Source: Anthonomus grandis grandis (Eukaryota; Arthropoda; Insecta; Coleoptera; Curculionidae). From it: DNA of 64,000 nucleotides. The DNA is taken from the NCBI RefSeq assembly GCF_022605725.1, contig NC_065555.1, forward strand, positions 27,824,774-27,888,773, in the 5' to 3' direction. The notes beneath the pieces are model-generated. The model made no database searches, was not told the DNA's origin, and was given only the letters and a program-made list of their open reading frames with translations. The position numbers and the translations under genes are program-made. This document shows, piece by piece, positions 11,080-23,500 of the stretch. Within the stretch, counting starts at the first letter, position 1, and the number at the start of each line of letters is the position of its first letter.

Positions 11080-11950
11080 TAGGAATATTACTCACATGTC
11101 TTATTCGCATCGGAGTAGAATTTTCAGATTTTTTTAAGTATATAGAACCGTTAATACAATATGCTGCCTTATACAAATCCATATTTATTTATCGTTAGAC
11201 CCTTTAGTTGTTTAATCCTCTTCACCGTTTCCCTCTTAATGGTTACTTTACCATATCTTACCAAGATAGGCCCATCCTTACTCTTACCCAATCTGGAACG
11301 CTCGACAATTTCCTTTTTGGCAGATCCTAGCTCCATTGCATCCGTAATGTTGCCCACAATTCTTCTAGTATCCATTTTAGACTGCTTGGATACCCCATCA
11401 ATAATGATGTTAATGATGTTGAAGCCCTCTCCTTCAGTTCCATATCATCCAGCCTAGCTTCTAGATTCTTCACTTTCAGACCTAAAGGTCTGATTCTTTT
11501 TCATTTTCAGTATGAAGGTGTGAAACTTCCTTCATTCAAGTTGCTCGAGCTTAGTTTTTTGCTCCTCATATGCCTCGGAAACTGTACCGACCTTTCGAGG
11601 TCACCAAAGTTTTTATCCATTTTTTTCTCAAATACTCCCAGAAACTGCTTAAGTGATTCATCAATCACCTTTCTAATATATAGTCTCATATATATAGTCT
11701 CATGCATTGCTAACAAATTATCACTATTTCGGTTGTTTACGTACGTTAACCTCACTTTGGCCACACTTTCACAACAAATGAATTTTCCTCCCTCATAACT
11801 GATACCCACACGAGCACTACAGCTATGATGGTAACTAGAGGTGCACTTTTCACATTCAAATGCATCTACCACTTTTTTCTTGCAGTATTTGTACAAGCTT
11901 TTTCAATATTACTCAAATGTGCTGCATCAGCCATAACTTAACCTCAACCA
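11080..11950 (-). pseudogene. LINE ORF1 relic with PHD-like finger
   Basis: The minus strand from about 11935 gives MADAAHLSNIEKAC, then after a frameshift KKKVVDAFECEKCTSSYHHS with Cys/His spacing of a PHD-like finger, followed by a basic or coiled region (EKKMDKNFGDLERSV). A further frame at 11375-11169 gives KDGPILVRYGKVTIKRETVK, the C-terminal RNA-binding-like part of jockey/CR1-type ORF1 proteins. Frames are broken and no ORF2 follows. Confidence 0.6.
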
Positions 11951-12320
11951 TAATATATACTCTAATAAGATACCTACCATTTTGCCAAATCTTGGCTATA
12001 TATTGCTGTTCTAAGATAATAAAGAAAAGAAAGATTAAACTGACCAACGATATTAAATGAATTTAATTAACAGGTCGAAATCTCCAACAGGCCCTCCACC
12101 ATGACCCAGCAAGTTTATTGTCCATTTGTTTTTATGTCCATAAAAAACTGAAATTTACGCGAACTAAATTTTGAATGAATTTAATGAACTGAACGCGACT
12201 TAAATTTAAATTTGTTGATATTTAAAGTTTTAAAATTATCCGCTAATTAATTCTATATGTTCATAGCGTTATATCTTTGATGTTAGGTAATAGGGGCTTA
12301 TATAATAAGGGCTTATATAA

Positions 12321-12380
12321 TTAGTCTATAAACATATAGACTAATACTTTATATGTTAATAATATATTAACATATAAAGT
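12321..12380. repeat. Two adjacent perfect palindromes
   Basis: 12321-12344 pairs TTAGTCTAT with ATAGACTAA around a short loop. 12346-12380 pairs ACTTTATATGTTAA with TTAACATATAAAGT, 14 bp without mismatch. Both lie in the subterminal region of element E and could form cruciforms or hairpins. Confidence 0.8.
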
Positions 12381-13889
12381 CAAAAAATATAGTTTTTCAG
12401 AAAACAAATTTGAAAATTTAAAAAATTGCTGTAAATCCGATTATTAATTTAAAGCCTGAAGTTTTTGATGTTAGTCAGAGAATTTAATTCTTTTTTCGAT
12501 CAAATACTATTCATTATCTACAAAAGTGTATTTTCCAAAATTTGAATGACTTCAGTCTTTATGAACAAAAAAAAAAGTTTTTTTTTAGCTTACTGATTTT
12601 TAATAAAGGACTTATGTCAGAATGGAGTAACTTTTAATAAGGCAAATAATATCAAAATATATGTTTTATAAAACACAAACTAACTTCTTTTCCCTTAGAA
12701 ACTAATTGATTTATTTAGCCTAAGTAAGTATTTAATTTTCTTCTTGTTCTACTGCTTCATCCACTAGATCTGGGTCATTATCAATAACTTTAGTATCGGT
12801 AGGTAAATTTTGATAAAATTGGTGAAACACTGGTGGCACAAAAGAAAGAAGCGAACACAAGTCTTTCTTTTTCTCCTTTGATATTGGAAGTAACCCTGTA
12901 GTATACAGTTCCTTAACTACCAAATCTTTTAGGTTTTGACTTTTGCCCCGTCTCAGAAAGCTTATAATTTTAAAATCTTTAGTTTAGATATAGAACTTCT
13001 GTAACGTACCATACCGCCATTATTATATTGTAGCCATTGCACATTATGCCAATAAAACTGTTCGCCTAATATATTTTTCTTTCTGTTGACCATTACTGAT
13101 TTTAATAACCCGGAAAAATTTAAGAATTCATTTTGCTCCATTTCATGGACTTTAAATTGTCTTTTTCTTTGTTCTCACCAACTGGTACCAATCGTGTGGA
13201 TGATATACTGGAACTTCCATTTTCTTTTTTCGCTTTTCTATCATGGAATGATCAATCATGACATGATCAATCATCACATTCCATATGTGTATGCCCAGAT
13301 ATTAAGAACTTGTGGTTTATCGTTAAATTGGGATTTTCACCTTGAGCTTTTATAAACATAGCAGCGACATAACTGTTTCGATTTTGTCTTCTACCACATG
13401 TCTCAGAGTAAAAAGTTATATTATTTACATCATTGGGCAAATTTTCAATGTGAGTGTACAAGCAGGAAGCAATTTCATTACCTCCCCGAGCAGCCAATGC
13501 TTCATACCACATGTAATGCGTCGATTCTCCATTGCTATCATGCACTGTTAAATTATACGTCTAGAGCTGACGTATATAGAATGCTACTGAAGAAGTTATA
13601 AAGGGTGTTGGAAGGCACTGCTGGAGATCAAAACTAAAGCATTTTTTATAGTGATTTATTTTAGCTTCCGTTTTACCTCCGTTACTACCGTTTCTACCAA
13701 TTCCAGTTCCTTTTGTAAACGAATTTCATCTTCTTTATTTCCTGATTTAGAAGCAACCTGTATTTGCATACTAAGAGTGTCGCATTTATAGCAGGTATCA
13801 ACATATGGCTTTTTAAACAATAGTTTTAATTTGTGAAATTCTTTTTCATATATCGTTCTTCCCACGGGATTTTGACTTCCTTCTTTGTA

Positions 13890-16374
13890 CCGGGTGTACA
13901 ACTAAGAGAGGTCGCCGGCCATATCTCAGTAACTAGTCATCCCACAGCGTAGCGAAAAAAATATTTCTTATAAAAGCGGCATAGAGAAATCGTTGGAAAT
14001 TATTTACAAGTTCGTACGATGACCGCTAGGGGGCGTAATACAACATTGAAATAGAAAAAATTGGTTTTATTGAAAATATTTAAAGTGAATCCTAGAGAAA
14101 AATGATGTCATTTTGAAGTATGATAAATTCTAAACATTTTTTATTTTAAACTTTTTTTTTTAATCTGTCAAATAATGGGTGGGTGAAGGGTTGAATATTT
14201 ATATCTAAAATTGTTGATAACTTTTGATTGGCGTAACCAATTTTAACGAGCTTGCTTTTGTTTTCAAGGGTAATTATCAGGCTTTTATGTGGTATAATTA
14301 CTTAGCCGACTTAGTTGTTTTGTTCAGCGCTAGAGGGCGGTTTGTGTTATGACTCGATATCATATTTTATTCCGAAATTATTAATTAAAATGTTTTTGAA
14401 CAATAAAAATAAAACTCCAGAACTCAAATTTTTGTAATAAATAAATTGTTTTATATTTTTAATGGTGTCTTAGATGCTCAAACTGTTTTCCTTCATTTTC
14501 AATACATAGTCCAAGTCGTTGTGTCGTTGACAGAACCGCTGTCCGGATTTCTGCTGTGGGTAAATAATTTATTGCATTGCGTATTCGGTCCTGCATGTCG
14601 TTCTGTGTTGTGGGTGGGGTGGCAAAAACTAAATCTTTAATCCTTCCTCACAGATAAAAATCTAGGACAGTCAGATCTGGGGATCGAGCACGCCAAGGAA
14701 ATATACTTCCTCTTCCTACCCACAAACGATACTGCCTGGTTAAGTATTGACGAACTGCAAAATGTGCAGGGCACCCATCATGTTGGAAAATTATTTGCCC
14801 TCTTGTTTCCAAATCAACATCTTCCAGTAACCCCGGGAGATCATTTTACAAAAAATTTAAATACACATTACCAGAAAGTGTTGGATTGAAAAAGAAAGGA
14901 CCAATATTTTTTTCCGCCAATAATGCCGCACCACACATTTACAGTCCATCTGCCTTAGTGTTGAGTCTCGGGGATCCAACGGGGATTTTCTTCTGCCCAA
15001 TAATGCAGATTATGCAGGTTTACACCACCATCACTGCTAAATGATGCCTCGTCCGTCCATATTATCTTCGAGATAAATCGGGTATCTTCTCCAACTATGT
15101 TCAACAGCCAATGACAGAAATTAAGTCTGTTATCAAAGTCTTTTTCGAGAAGCGTCTGGTGCATTACCACGTGATATGGATGAAGTCTAAGTAAAAAACA
15201 ATAAATATAAGATATTAGGATTCTTATTAGTGTTGTAACAAATAAAAATAGGTACCTGTCCTCTTTCAAAATATTTTCTATTGGACCGTGGGATATTCCC
15301 AATTCCCTAGAAATATTTAGGATGCTTATGTGAGGGTTTATTTCAATATATGCCAAAACATTTATAACGTTTGCCTCTATGCGCTCTTGCCTTCATCTTC
15401 GATGAATATTGTCGCGAATACTTCTAGTATTTCCTAGCCTGGTAGCTAAACCGGTAGAGACTCTATGATTATAGTGTCTTCTGTCAGGATATCTTTAAGC
15501 ATATATACGGGCTGCAATGCGTGCATTTTGCATTAACTCAAAATACACTGCTTGCATATCAAAAGCTATGTCCTTTGGAATTGCGTTTGGCATTTTTAAA
15601 AACTTAAATGATTTCAAAACTGTCTTCAACGTTATATTTGACATCGATCATAAACATTTTATCATGGCCCCGAAAATATTCATCAAATTCATTTGTTTCC
15701 AAAGCTTACTACTAACCCGTGACTCAATAATAACAGCGCGGCGACGGATTTCATTGTTCAAAAATATTTTAATTTCTAATTTCGGAATAAAATAAGATAT
15801 CAAGTTGCGGTTTACGCCAGTTTTTATGTTTTTTCATGCTCTTTTAGCCTTAACGAAAAAAATTACATCGTATTTAATATTTCCCAGAAAATCCCTGAAA
15901 AAATCCAAATTAAAACAAACCGGCCTCTAGCGCTCAACAAAACAACTAAAACGGCTAAGCAATTATACCACATAAAAGCCTAATAATTATTCTTTAAAAC
16001 AAAAGTAAGCTCGTTAAAATTCGTTAGGCCAATCAAAAGTTATCAAGAATTTTAGATATAAATATTCAACCCTTCCCCCACCTATTATTTGACAGATTAA
16101 AAAAAAAAGTTTAAAATAAAAAATGTTTAGAATTTATCATACTTTAAAATGGCATAATTCTTCTCTAGGATTCACTTTAAATATTTTGAATAAAACCAAT
16201 TTTTTCTATTTCAATGTTGCCAATATTACGCCCCCTAGCGGTCATCGTACGAACTTGTAAATAATTTCTAGCAATTTCTCCTTGCCGCTTTTATAAGAAA
16301 TATTGTTTTCCCTACGCTGTGCGATGATTAGTTACTCAGATATAGCCGGCGACCTCTCTTAGTTGTACACCCGG
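13890..16374 (-). mobile_element. mariner element C with about 500-bp inverted repeats
   Basis: Starts CCGGGTGTACAACTAAGAGA and ends with the inverse at 16374, flanked by TA (13888-13889 and 16375-16376). The arms extend to about 14400 and from about 15830. The insertion splits a Tyr codon of the element E gene, and the reading frame joins exactly when the element and one TA are removed. A minus-strand transposase relic lies inside. Confidence 0.9.
14450..15600 (-). pseudogene. mariner-like transposase of element C, with an apparent intron
   Basis: The minus-strand frame opens MPNAIPKDIAFDMQAVYFEL near 15595, with stops soon after, then INPHISILNISRELGISHGP and LKEDR. The frame is interrupted by about 70 bp beginning GTACCT and ending TTACTTAG, after which LHPYHVVMHQTLLEKDF continues, so this looks like a spliced intron. 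The core has IIWTDEASFSSDGG, FQHDGCPAHFAVRQYL and SPDLTVLDFYL followed by a stop. The tail LCIENEGKQFEHL is typical. Multiple stops show it is inactive. Confidence 0.75.
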
Positions 16375-18152
16375 TACAGATCGTACATAATTCGCAGATT
16401 TAGGTGCGATGGTAGGTACCTTTTATCATTTGTACGTCTTGTATAATGACTCTCGTGAGAAGGGAACGATTTAATATGTGTACGCACTTCATTTAATTCC
16501 TTTCAGATTTTTTATTTACGGAAGGTGTTATACCTCTTTGATCTTCAACAGTAATGCCAGAAGTGCTTTGCATTTTGTTTTTTAAAACCACTTTTATAAA
16601 CTTTTCCTTTTCATCCAAAGTCTTACAAAAACAATCTTTGCATACAGATATTCTTTTTCCATTTATTTCAAAAAAATATTCGTAAGTTACTTCTCTGTTT
16701 TTTGAAGAGTCGCGTTTTCTTTTACGACTTACTTGGGTATCTTTGGAATTAATTAGATTTGCAATAAATGTTATATTCATCAAAAATTTTTTTTCGAACG
16801 TCTTCATTTAGTGTTGGTGAGCATTTTTTTCTACAATCTTTTAAAGGCTTTATATGTCTTGCATTTACCATTTTACCGCTTATATTCACGTAACTTTGTC
16901 CAGAATGAATTTTTTCAGTTCTCTCTTTTCTTACAACTCGGGACCACTTTTTTAATGGTTTATCTATATGAACTTTTGCCTTTTCTGCTCCAATTATTGG
17001 TGAAGAAGCACTAGGTCCAGCTTGATCAGTTATGTTCAATTTTTCTTGTGATTCTAAAATTTAAAAAATTAACGATCTGAAAACTTAACATACTACTTTG
17101 AATATTAGTAGAGGAAATATTAGCCTTTGAACGACTTATTTTTCTCTGAATGGACAATAAATCAATGTTGTCGTCCCTGCTTTCACTTTCAGATTGTCCA
17201 GGTAAATAGTCTTTATCTGCATAACTGTCATCTGAATTTAAGATAGCTGTCAAATCTGCCGTCAGTGAAGGGTCTGGCGATGATGTGACAGACCCTATAT
17301 CTGGGATCTGATCTTCTGTTAACGACACAGCTAAACTTTTATTTATTGTATCGCCGATAACTAGAAATGCAAAATTAGTCAGTAACATACACGATAAAAT
17401 TACAAGCAAAAATGGTTCTTTTACTATACCGTTTTAAAAGCATTCACATTCACACCAAAAAATTCTCATCAAAGTTCAAAATATTTGAAAAATCCGAATT
17501 AACAGTTGGAGAAGGCATTAAAATTTTGTAACTTGGGTGATCAGTATTAGGCATTTCTTCGTGATCATTATCCGGTGTATGGGAGTGTGAAATAACTGGA
17601 ATTAATAATTTATATTTTTGTAAATTTATAATGAGGTTATGTTATGTCGTATTAAAATACTTTACTAATAATAAACATAAGACAATTTTAAAAATTATAA
17701 CAATGATATTTACCTGTTTCCTCACATTTTCTTGCCAATTGCAAAATAAGTTTACTTCTTGCACTCATGTTAACTTAACGATTTTCTACGATAAACAAAC
17801 AACGACTACACATAAACTTCTAACCACGTGTAAATTCCACATACATAATAATGATAAATTGATACGAAAGTCTTAAGTCAGCAATGCAATTTTAAATTTA
17901 AAAATAACGTTTTGATATAAAGGACTTAAATTGACTTAAGTCATTATGACACTACTTTCCTTTTACGATGTTTTGGTACGAAGGTCTTATGTAAACTTAA
18001 GACTCTATTACCCGACCAGAAATGTTTTTTTACTTAAATCTTTTGTACCAATTTATGGGGCCTAAATAAAAACGGTACGACTTAAGTCTCTAATATCACC
18101 AGAACGAGCAAAAAATGACTTAAGACCTGTGTACCTAACATCAAAGATATAT

Positions 18153-19110
18153 AAATGATCTTTCAAACATAGCAGTTTTATGTCGTGGTATAGTATAGCG
18201 ATGCCGGTATTTTACATTTCTAATATGTATTGCTGTCCTAGGTAAAAATTTAGATTTTAGTTTTTGAGGATTGAGGGGCATTAAGCAACTTATGAACAAG
18301 ATTTGATAGATGATGCCCTGCAACGATTTTCCATATTTAACCAGTTACTTTCAGATATTAAGTGTGAAACATGGTCATATTTGCGAATTTCATAAATAAC
18401 CTGCAGCATGCATTTTGTACCCTTAGTATTTTATATTTCTCAATAGCGGTTAAGCAGGGAACGTAAAAAAAAATCGCAATAGCTAAAGTGAGATAGAACA
18501 AGACTATCATATAGCATTTTTTTTTAAAGAAAATTTTAAAAATGTGCCTATTATTATATATTAATTTAAGGGTACAAAATCCCTTTCTAATAATATTTTG
18601 TACGTGTTCATGAAACCTAAGATCCTCGTCAGTTTATACGCCCAGATCTTTTGCAGTAGGCACAAAAGACAAACTTGAGCCATTAATATTTAAATTTAAA
18701 GTGTTTTTCACAAACTCTTTCTTAGCTTTATTTTTAAAACAATAATTTCGTTTTTTCACTATTTAATTTAAAATTATGCTGAAAAGAGAGTAAATTGATT
18801 TTTGTTAAGATCCGCGTTTATCTTTTGCGCCGTCTGCTGTATATTTTCCTGATTAAAAGAAAAGTAGATTTGCGTATCATCAGCATATGCCTGCGTGCTA
18901 CAAAAAGACGGAGTTGTTATTATGTCGATGATGTAAATGATAAATAAAAGAGGAGACAGAATGGCTCCTTGGGGAACTCCCGTCTTAATTGATATGCTGT
19001 TGGTACGGAGTCATGCAGAGGAAGAGGAAACAGAGTTTTTTCAATCATTTAATACTGTCTTAACCTGCGAGATCGTTTTTAATAAACAATCCAAATTTTT
19101 AAATATTACC
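18153..19110 (-). pseudogene. LINE reverse-transcriptase relic
   Basis: The minus strand from about 18965 reads PQGAILSPLLFIIYIIDII, QAYADDTQIYFSF (the catalytic YADD box), then after frameshifts LNLNINGSSLSFVPTAKDLG and a thumb or C-terminal part down to about 18155. The order is that of a non-LTR reverse transcriptase. It stops at the right terminal repeat of element E. Confidence 0.75.
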
Positions 19111-20133
19111 GTTAATCCTTATTTTTTTTGTGTAATATATCAATCTTTAACATCTCGAGATATTCATCAAACCATTTGTCTAACTGGCCTTTGTTCAGAT
19201 ACACCAGTAGTTTTAATTATTTTGAAGAAATTAATTTTAATGACTTATTTTTTACCAGTTTTACCAGGCCTCATATAAGGGAGCCCCCACTTAAGGGATT
19301 CTACTATTTTTATGTTGGCTTTTTTAAATACTTTTTTATTGTAGAGATATTAATAAATAAGTTAGGTTTATTTTGTGGTATATTTATTTATTAGGCCTAG
19401 TGAAAGTGTAACAATTGGCCAAGCAATTATTTGTATTTAAATTCACTAAGATATTTTGTGCTTTCCTGTTATTGGATTGTTTAGTCTATCTGTAAGAGAG
19501 CATTGTACTTAAATAAAATAAAACGACTGCTTTTTCCGTTTTTGAGATTTTTCATTTCCGTTTATGAGAACAAATTGCGTGACCAATGTTTTCCACGTTT
19601 GGAGAAGCCGTTGATAAATTTCAGATGATGAAATTCAAAAACCATATTTTGATTTGAATGAGAAAGTGATTTCTTCCATTAGGTGCTTGATGCCTGAAGA
19701 TGCGAGACTCGACTGCGAAATATTATGTTGCTAGTAAAAAAAAGTTTCGGGGTTTATTTAAGCTAATCTCAATCCACATTGGACAATAGTTTACATTCGT
19801 TTTTTGCTACTAATGTCAAAAAAATTATAAAATCTTTTATTTTCGAAAAAATCGTTTGTTTTTTTTATCGTTTATAAGAAATTTGAGCTTTGCCCAATAA
19901 TGCAAGTGTATGTTACGTTCCATTAGGTGAAACAGAAGTTTTTGAATATCAAACAATCTGGATTATTACCATTAAAATAATTATTACCTTTAAAAATGTT
20001 TGATTTTTGAGCTAAATATTTTAATTAAAACATGAAGACTTTCAAAGGCATGCTTCAAACCAAAAACCTAACAACATGAAGCATTATGTTTTTCCTTAAT
20101 GTATTAAGACTTCTACATAATGTTACCATTTAG
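19111..20133. other. Intron, no gene seen
   Basis: AT-rich intron between the LINE relic and the host exon at 20134. No coding relic could be recognised. It ends in an acceptor, CATTTAG. Confidence 0.45.
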
Positions 20134-20246
20134 GTACTCCCTCAAAAGGTGGAGAGTCAACAAAAATGGGTAGTACCTCCAAGAAAAAGTTTGTCACTTC
20201 CTTTGATGACTTCGAGGCCGGATTTAAGAAAGTTATGGACGAACAG
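20134..20246 (+). CDS. Host gene exon 3 seen in this window
   Basis: Acceptor CATTTAG before 20134 and donor GTAATT from 20247. Phase 1 in and phase 0 out, in agreement with the exons at 5243 and 20570. It encodes GTPSKGGESTKMGSTSKKKF, then VTSFDDFEAGFKKVMDEQ, a basic patch followed by a short amphipathic segment. The exon at 20570 continues it as ETQQQKAREYLLKSYKIP, so a helix probably crosses the junction. No family is recognised. Confidence 0.85.
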
Positions 20247-20569
20247 GTAATTGGAAAACCCATCAAAAAGCATAATATTAAAAGAACAGGGACCAGGTTT
20301 ATTGATTAGAACTAAAAGTGGAAATATTATTTGAGTTCGCACTCAAGCCATTATATGCATATAACTTTAGTGTCTGGACAGTCATGGAAAAATAATGAGT
20401 GACAAAAATCGATGGTACTACGTACTACTAGCAAATTTCTATTTGTAGACATACTGGATTACTATTTTTGTTTTTCTTTAGTCTCTATCGATAAATCTGC
20501 TCTCTATAATATTTGCGCACTATTATTCAGATATTCTTACATACATACATTGTGTCGTATTATTTGCAG
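20247..20569 (+). other. Host intron between exons at 20134 and 20570
   Basis: A 323-bp intron, GTAATT to TTTGCAG. It holds no transposon that I can recognise. The frame opens upstream of 20570 but the acceptor and the phase of the previous exon place the true exon start at 20570. Confidence 0.7.
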
Positions 20570-23500
20570 GAAACCCAACAGCAGAAGGCGAGAGAGTACT
20601 TGCTAAAATCCTATAAAATACCAAGAAAATCAGGATCAAAATCCCCAGAAAAAAAACCGTCATTAATCCAAAAGAAAGAGGTAGCTCCTCAGAAAGTGGT
20701 GCCTGTCCAAAAACCGGCAGCCATTCAGAAAGAAGAATTAATAGTCCCCAAAGAACAGTCAGAAAATACAAGCAAACGAAAATCCAGACGTTTCAAACCA
20801 GAACCACCCGCGGTTAAGGAACCAGAAACAATTGCTAGCTCACAACCGAGATCTAAGCGACGTACCGCCCTCGTCCAAGAACAAGCGATCGAAGTTTCAA
20901 AGGAGGAAGTGGTCGTACCCCAAGAAGTCTCCGAAAAAACTTCAGAACTCGATGCCGAGATCGAAGCAATAAAGAAAAGCCTCGAATTATCTTCGAAAAT
21001 CTCGGACGAGAGCGTCGTCGTCAAAGAAAGATCTGAACCCAGCGAAATGTCATTGGAGCAGCTCACTAGAGAACTGGAAGGTGGCGCTGACAGTCCCGTT
21101 ATAAAACCGGCTAAAGTCGCTGAAGATAACAGACGTAAAACTAAACGGAAAAGTGGCTTAGACCATACGCCTGCCTCTACTATTTCCGAAAAGAATAATA
21201 AATCAAAGCGAGAAAAAAGTAGTCCACGTAAATCAATTAGTCTGAGCGACTTGCCCGAAAAACTCAGTGAAACTGATGAGCTGAAAAGAAGACCCTCTAG
21301 AAGTTTGCGAGATAAAGGGAATAAACTTGAAACTTCTGAAAAGCCTTTACAAGATCCTGAAGTCAAGAAACATAAAGCGGCAATAAAGGAATCAGTTGAT
21401 GCTGATGAAGTTAGAACAGAACCGACTCAAGAAGCTTTGGAAGTTTCTGTTCCAGAAACCAAACAGGAACTTTCAGAGGGTGCACTAGAAAGTAAGAAGG
21501 GTTCAAGAGTGACCAGGTCAGCCAAAAGCGGTGCAAAAGGTAATAGCGTTTCTGATGTCAAATCTGAAGATGTTCAGTTAAAAGACAATGATCCATCATC
21601 ACAACACCTTACGGGAGATTTGTCGAGTACCAGTATAAGTTCTGAATTAGATTCCTTACCATTAGACGAACGAGTTGATAAGAAGTCAAAACCAGACGAT
21701 GAGGTCACAGAGAAGAAAAATGAATCCCGGGAGCAAGAGGAGTCTGAAACACTAACTTCTCGTCCAAATACAAACCTTAGTGAAGAATCAAAGGCAAAAC
21801 CTGAAGATTTAACAAAAGAGGTCAAAACTTCAAAAAGGAAAAAGCTTCGCACCAGATGGGGACCTAAAGAGAAAACTGAAGAAGCTTCAGAAGATTCTCA
21901 AGCTCAGATCATATCAGATGTAATTTCCACTCCAGACCTAAAAGAAGAATCTATAATAGTTCAAGACAAAGGAGAACCACCTGTTAAGGAAGAACAGAAT
22001 GAAAGCAAAAAATCTGAAATTAAATTTTCACAGTCTGAACAAGAGCCTATTATAATAAAGACTGATGTGGTGCAAGAAACCTTTGCAAATGAAAATTTAT
22101 CTGTTGTGCCTGAAGAGGCAAAGTCTCTGGAGCATAAAACTGACGTAGTTGAAACTAAAGAAGCAGACATTTCTGTGTCCGATACCTCAAAAAGTTTGCA
22201 AGAAGCCTCCGAAGCCATCTTAGGCGAAACATCAACACGAACCACGAGATCCAGAAAAAAGTGTCTGAAAGACGAAGTTCCCGCAGTAGAAAAAGGTATT
22301 ACGACAAATAAGGATTCTAAGGATATCACGGACACAAAAGAAGTCTCTATCGTTGAGCCAATCAATGAAGCTACAGACAGTAAAACGCCATCAAGGGTTA
22401 CAAGGTCCAGAAAGATTTCTTTTAAAATGCATCTCCCTGTTGAAGAAACCGAGACTCTTGAAATTGAGAAGTTATTAGAAGTTAACAAGGATAGAGAAAC
22501 AGTTGCAGAAGCTTTAAAAGAAGAATCGATCAGTACAAGGCTAAGGAGACGATTCGATAAAGCACATGCCTCAGAACCCAATGCTAAAATACACGAACCT
22601 GAGGATATCAAAGATATTTCTTTACCAAATAATGTAGACGTTCCTCAGAACTCAAACAAAACAGTTACGGAAGAAACTTCTTGTGATGCTAAAGAACATT
22701 TGCTCAAAAGTGAAAAATCCCGACGTTCTAGGAGGTTCGTACCTGACACGGAACTTGAAATTGAGAAATCTTTAGAAGCGCCGAATATAGATGATTTAGA
22801 AGCCAAAAAAGAGGAAATCATTGATATCAAACCTCGGAGGTCTACAAGAAGCTCCCACAAAGAATCTTATGTAGAAATACACCAAGAGAGCTTAAGCTTA
22901 GAAGAAAGTAAGGACACCATTGAAGTCCAGAAAACAACGATTGGAAGTATAGAAGAAGTTTTTGAGGCAAAAGAAGAAGTGCTTGGAAAGAACACAAGAT
23001 CGCATAGGTGTAAAACAGCAGATAATAAAGATAAACCTTTGATCGAGGAAGACGAATTAAATATTTCCGTGGATACTGAACAGAAGGCGGCTGTAAAATC
23101 AAAATCGAAAAAAAGTAAATCAAAAGCAACAGCGATTGATCAAAAAGATGAAGTTTCCGAACAAGAGTCGGCGAAAGAAATATCTCCCGAAGTTGATAAC
23201 AAACGATTATCAAGGTCCGCAAAGAAAACCAGAAACATTATAAAACAACTTTGTGACGAGACCACCGAACCGGCAACAGTTAATGAGAGCAAGAAGGATA
23301 TTCCTGAAGTCCTGGGAGATGTAGTGAACTTAAACCCGGACTCTTCTGACGTTACTAAATCTTGTGATGAAGATTCTAGACATAAGCCTAAAATAAGAAA
23401 ATCTTCAAGGAAAAGTTCTTCCAATGAAGTGAAAATAACAGATTCTAAAGAAACCGTACAGCAACTGACGGAAAAGGCTTCTATAGAGTCGGTAGTTGAT

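Larger units (their letters stand above)
12732..17768 (-). pseudogene. Transposase-like gene of element E, multi-exon, split by a mariner
   Basis: Start at ATG 17768 (MSARSKLILQLARKCEETG, then a GTAAAT donor). Further exon pieces: about 17600-17435 (HTPDNDHEEMPNTDHPSYK), 17357-17095 (SLTEDQIPDIGSVTSSPDP), about 17060-16500 (ERTEKIHSGQSYVNISGKMV, GKRISVCKDCFCKTLDEKEK) and 16495-16377 (EVRTHIKSFPSHESHYTRR, LPSHLNLRIMYDLY). The frame resumes at 13887 after the mariner (KEGSQNPVGRTIYEKEF, DTCYKCDTLSMQIQ). Then come ARGGNEIASCLYTHIEN, the block CGRRQNRNS, SGHTHMECD, and the C-terminal end SLLSFVPPVFHQFYQNLP with the stop at 12732. At least one frameshift (near 16500) and several stops break it. 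I know this block order from uncharacterised multi-copy insect proteins. Confidence 0.6.
12270..18152 (-). mobile_element. Large transposase-like element E with short TIRs and subterminal repeats
   Basis: The sequence TATATCTTTGATGTTAGG near 12270 is found inverted at 18134-18152. Between them lies a minus-strand, multi-exon transposase-like gene, and the flanks carry clustered CTTAAG-centred repeats (17870-17880, 17933-17944, 17994-18004, 18079-18090, 18118-18126), several preceded by GGTACGA. Fainter copies (GACTTATGTC near 12609) occur at the other end. A mariner (13890-16374) has inserted in it. If the end is CTTTGATG, both flanks read ATAT, a possible 4-bp target duplication. The superfamily is not certain; a Sola-like element is one possibility. 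Confidence 0.55.

Noticed and set aside
20513..20569. Start of the giant frame at ATG 20513
   Set aside because: The residues before 20570 are intron: a clear acceptor TTTGCAG precedes 20570 and the exon at 20134-20246 joins there in phase.
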